From JAWWPG01 sp033850885 (GTDB lineage: Bacteria > Actinomycetota > Actinomycetes > Propionibacteriales > Nocardioidaceae): a stretch of 64,000 nucleotides of DNA. The notes below the pieces were generated by a model, which worked only from the letters and a program-made list of their open reading frames with translations, was not told where the DNA came from and searched no databases. Location: positions 78,984 to 142,983 of the forward strand of contig JAWWPG010000039.1 in assembly GCA_033850885.1 (NCBI GenBank), read 5' to 3'. Within the stretch, counting starts at the first letter, position 1. Each line of letters starts with the position of its first letter. The position numbers and the translations under genes were made by a program. Positions 63,287 to 64,000 of the stretch are shown here, piece after piece.

Positions 63287-63937
63287 ATGACAAAGCCGGT
63301 CGTCTTCATCCACGGCCTGTGGCTGCACGCGACAAGTTGGGCGCCATGGCTGCAGCTGTTCGAGCAACACGGGTACCACCCGGTCGCGCCGGGATGGCCG
63401 AATGAGGCAAGCACCGTCAAGGAAGCCAGAACCAATCCCAGAGCAGTCGCCGACGAGGGCATCGATGAGGTCACGACGCACTACGCGGCCATCATCGAGT
63501 CCCTCGACGAGCCACCGGTCATGATCGGCCACTCCTTCGGCGGACTCATCGTCGAAAAACTCCTCGGGCTGGGCATCGGAGCCGCAGGGGTCGCCATCGA
63601 TCCAGCACAGATCAAAGGCGTACTTCCCCTACCACTTGCGCAGCTCCGGTCGGGACTACCAGCTCTGTCGAACCCGGCCAGCCTGCACAGGTCCGTGTCC
63701 CTCACCAGCAAGGAGTTCCGGTTCGGATTCGGCAATGCACTCAGCGAGGAGGAGTCCGACACGCTGTATGAGGCGTGGACGATTCCATCGCCGGCCAAAC
63801 CCCTCTTCCAGGCCGCTGCGGCGAACTTCGTCCTGCACTCTCAGGCAAAGGTGAACACAGACAACCCGGCCCGGGGGACTGCCCAGGCTCTGGTTGACAC
63901 CGAGGGCGGGTTGTTCTCAGGCCGCGGGTGCGGCTGA
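63287..63937 (+). pseudogene. alpha/beta hydrolase truncated by an IS3 element
   Basis: About 195 residues of an alpha/beta hydrolase: VVFIHGLWLHATSW, APGWPNEASTVKEAR, VMIGHSFGGLIVEKL (nucleophile) and AAANFVLHSQAKVNTDNPARG. The late acid and catalytic histidine that should follow are missing. From about 63876 the frame reads through the terminal repeat of an IS3-family element and stops at 63937. The gene is therefore interrupted. Ribosome site AAAGGGAGAAAGCACG. Confidence 0.85.
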
Positions 63938-64000
63938 GTAGATGGTCTCAAACTCGGTCGGGGTGAGTCTGCCGAGGGCGGCTTGTCTGCGTCGGCGGTG
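63876..64000 (-). mobile_element. IS3-family element, right end with transposase 3' end
   Basis: The minus strand encodes RRQAALGRLTPTEFETIYSA ending at TGA 63917-63919, the typical C-terminus of the IS3 OrfB integrase-type transposase. The sequence before it on the plus strand, GGACTGCCCAGGCTCTGG, resembles IS3-group terminal repeats. The element continues beyond the window, so its completeness is unknown. Confidence 0.75.

Overview
The window is GC-rich, with GC-biased third codon positions and many GTG starts. It carries families typical of soil Actinomycetota: DUF6907, DUF899, a Ddn-type F420-dependent reductase family member, a large LAL-type LuxR regulator, cyclase/AAA/TPR proteins and acetylhomoserine-type methionine synthesis. 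I see no rRNA, tRNA, CRISPR array or replication origin. I cannot name a genus. It reads as an accessory chromosomal segment: short transcription units, many convergent or divergent pairs, several insertion-sequence remnants, and an unusual number of frameshifted or internally deleted genes.

Layout. 0.3-2.2 kb: a coupled pair, a small protein and a putative zinc metallopeptidase (HEWRH ... EGLA). 2.3-7.3 kb, minus strand: secreted lactonase-like propeller, NTF2-like protein, frameshifted peptidase E, DUF6907 protein, flavin monooxygenase and OsmC. 7.3-10.4 kb: metX-metY-CoA-binding operon, divergent from OsmC around a palindrome. 10.4-15.2 kb: hydrolase, GNAT, DHFR-like, DUF899 and MDR oxidoreductase. 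15.3-19.9 kb: a decayed zone (phosphopantetheinyl transferase, sulfotransferase, DUF3349 and helix-bundle remnants) around an intact XRE/membrane pair with a striking double operator, plus a 54-residue membrane protein and a Tat-exported PhoD-like phosphatase.

20.0-24.4 kb: a four-gene export operon. Three short paralogous secreted proteins with SipW/TasA-like N-termini precede a 936-residue protein with two nearly identical DUF3494 ice-binding-type domains. This is the strongest candidate for an undescribed system. 24.5-39.4 kb: mixed metabolic and detoxification genes, an MFS exporter, a LAL regulator whose Walker A lysine is replaced by asparagine, MBL and alpha/beta hydrolases, and several collapsed pseudogenes. 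39.7-48.6 kb: a possible cyclic-nucleotide module, with a stand-alone cNMP-binding protein and an MBL phosphohydrolase in tandem, flanked by two convergent class III cyclase-AAA-TPR proteins.

48.8-50.9 kb: secreted phosphoesterase with Fn3-like repeats. 50.95-57.4 kb: about 5.7 kb of cargo (tautomerase, AlkA-type glycosylase, hydrolase with divergent TetR, aldo/keto reductases) lies between two inward-facing IS6-family transposase remnants. 57.4-62.4 kb: vanadium haloperoxidase, then a rearranged sigma-factor locus: a truncated ECF sigma gene, a fragment of its partner, an intact membrane Asp-box protein, and an in-frame fusion of a GAF-LuxR regulator to an ECF sigma factor. 62.5-64 kb: SDR and an alpha/beta hydrolase, the latter cut by an IS3-family element that runs off the window.
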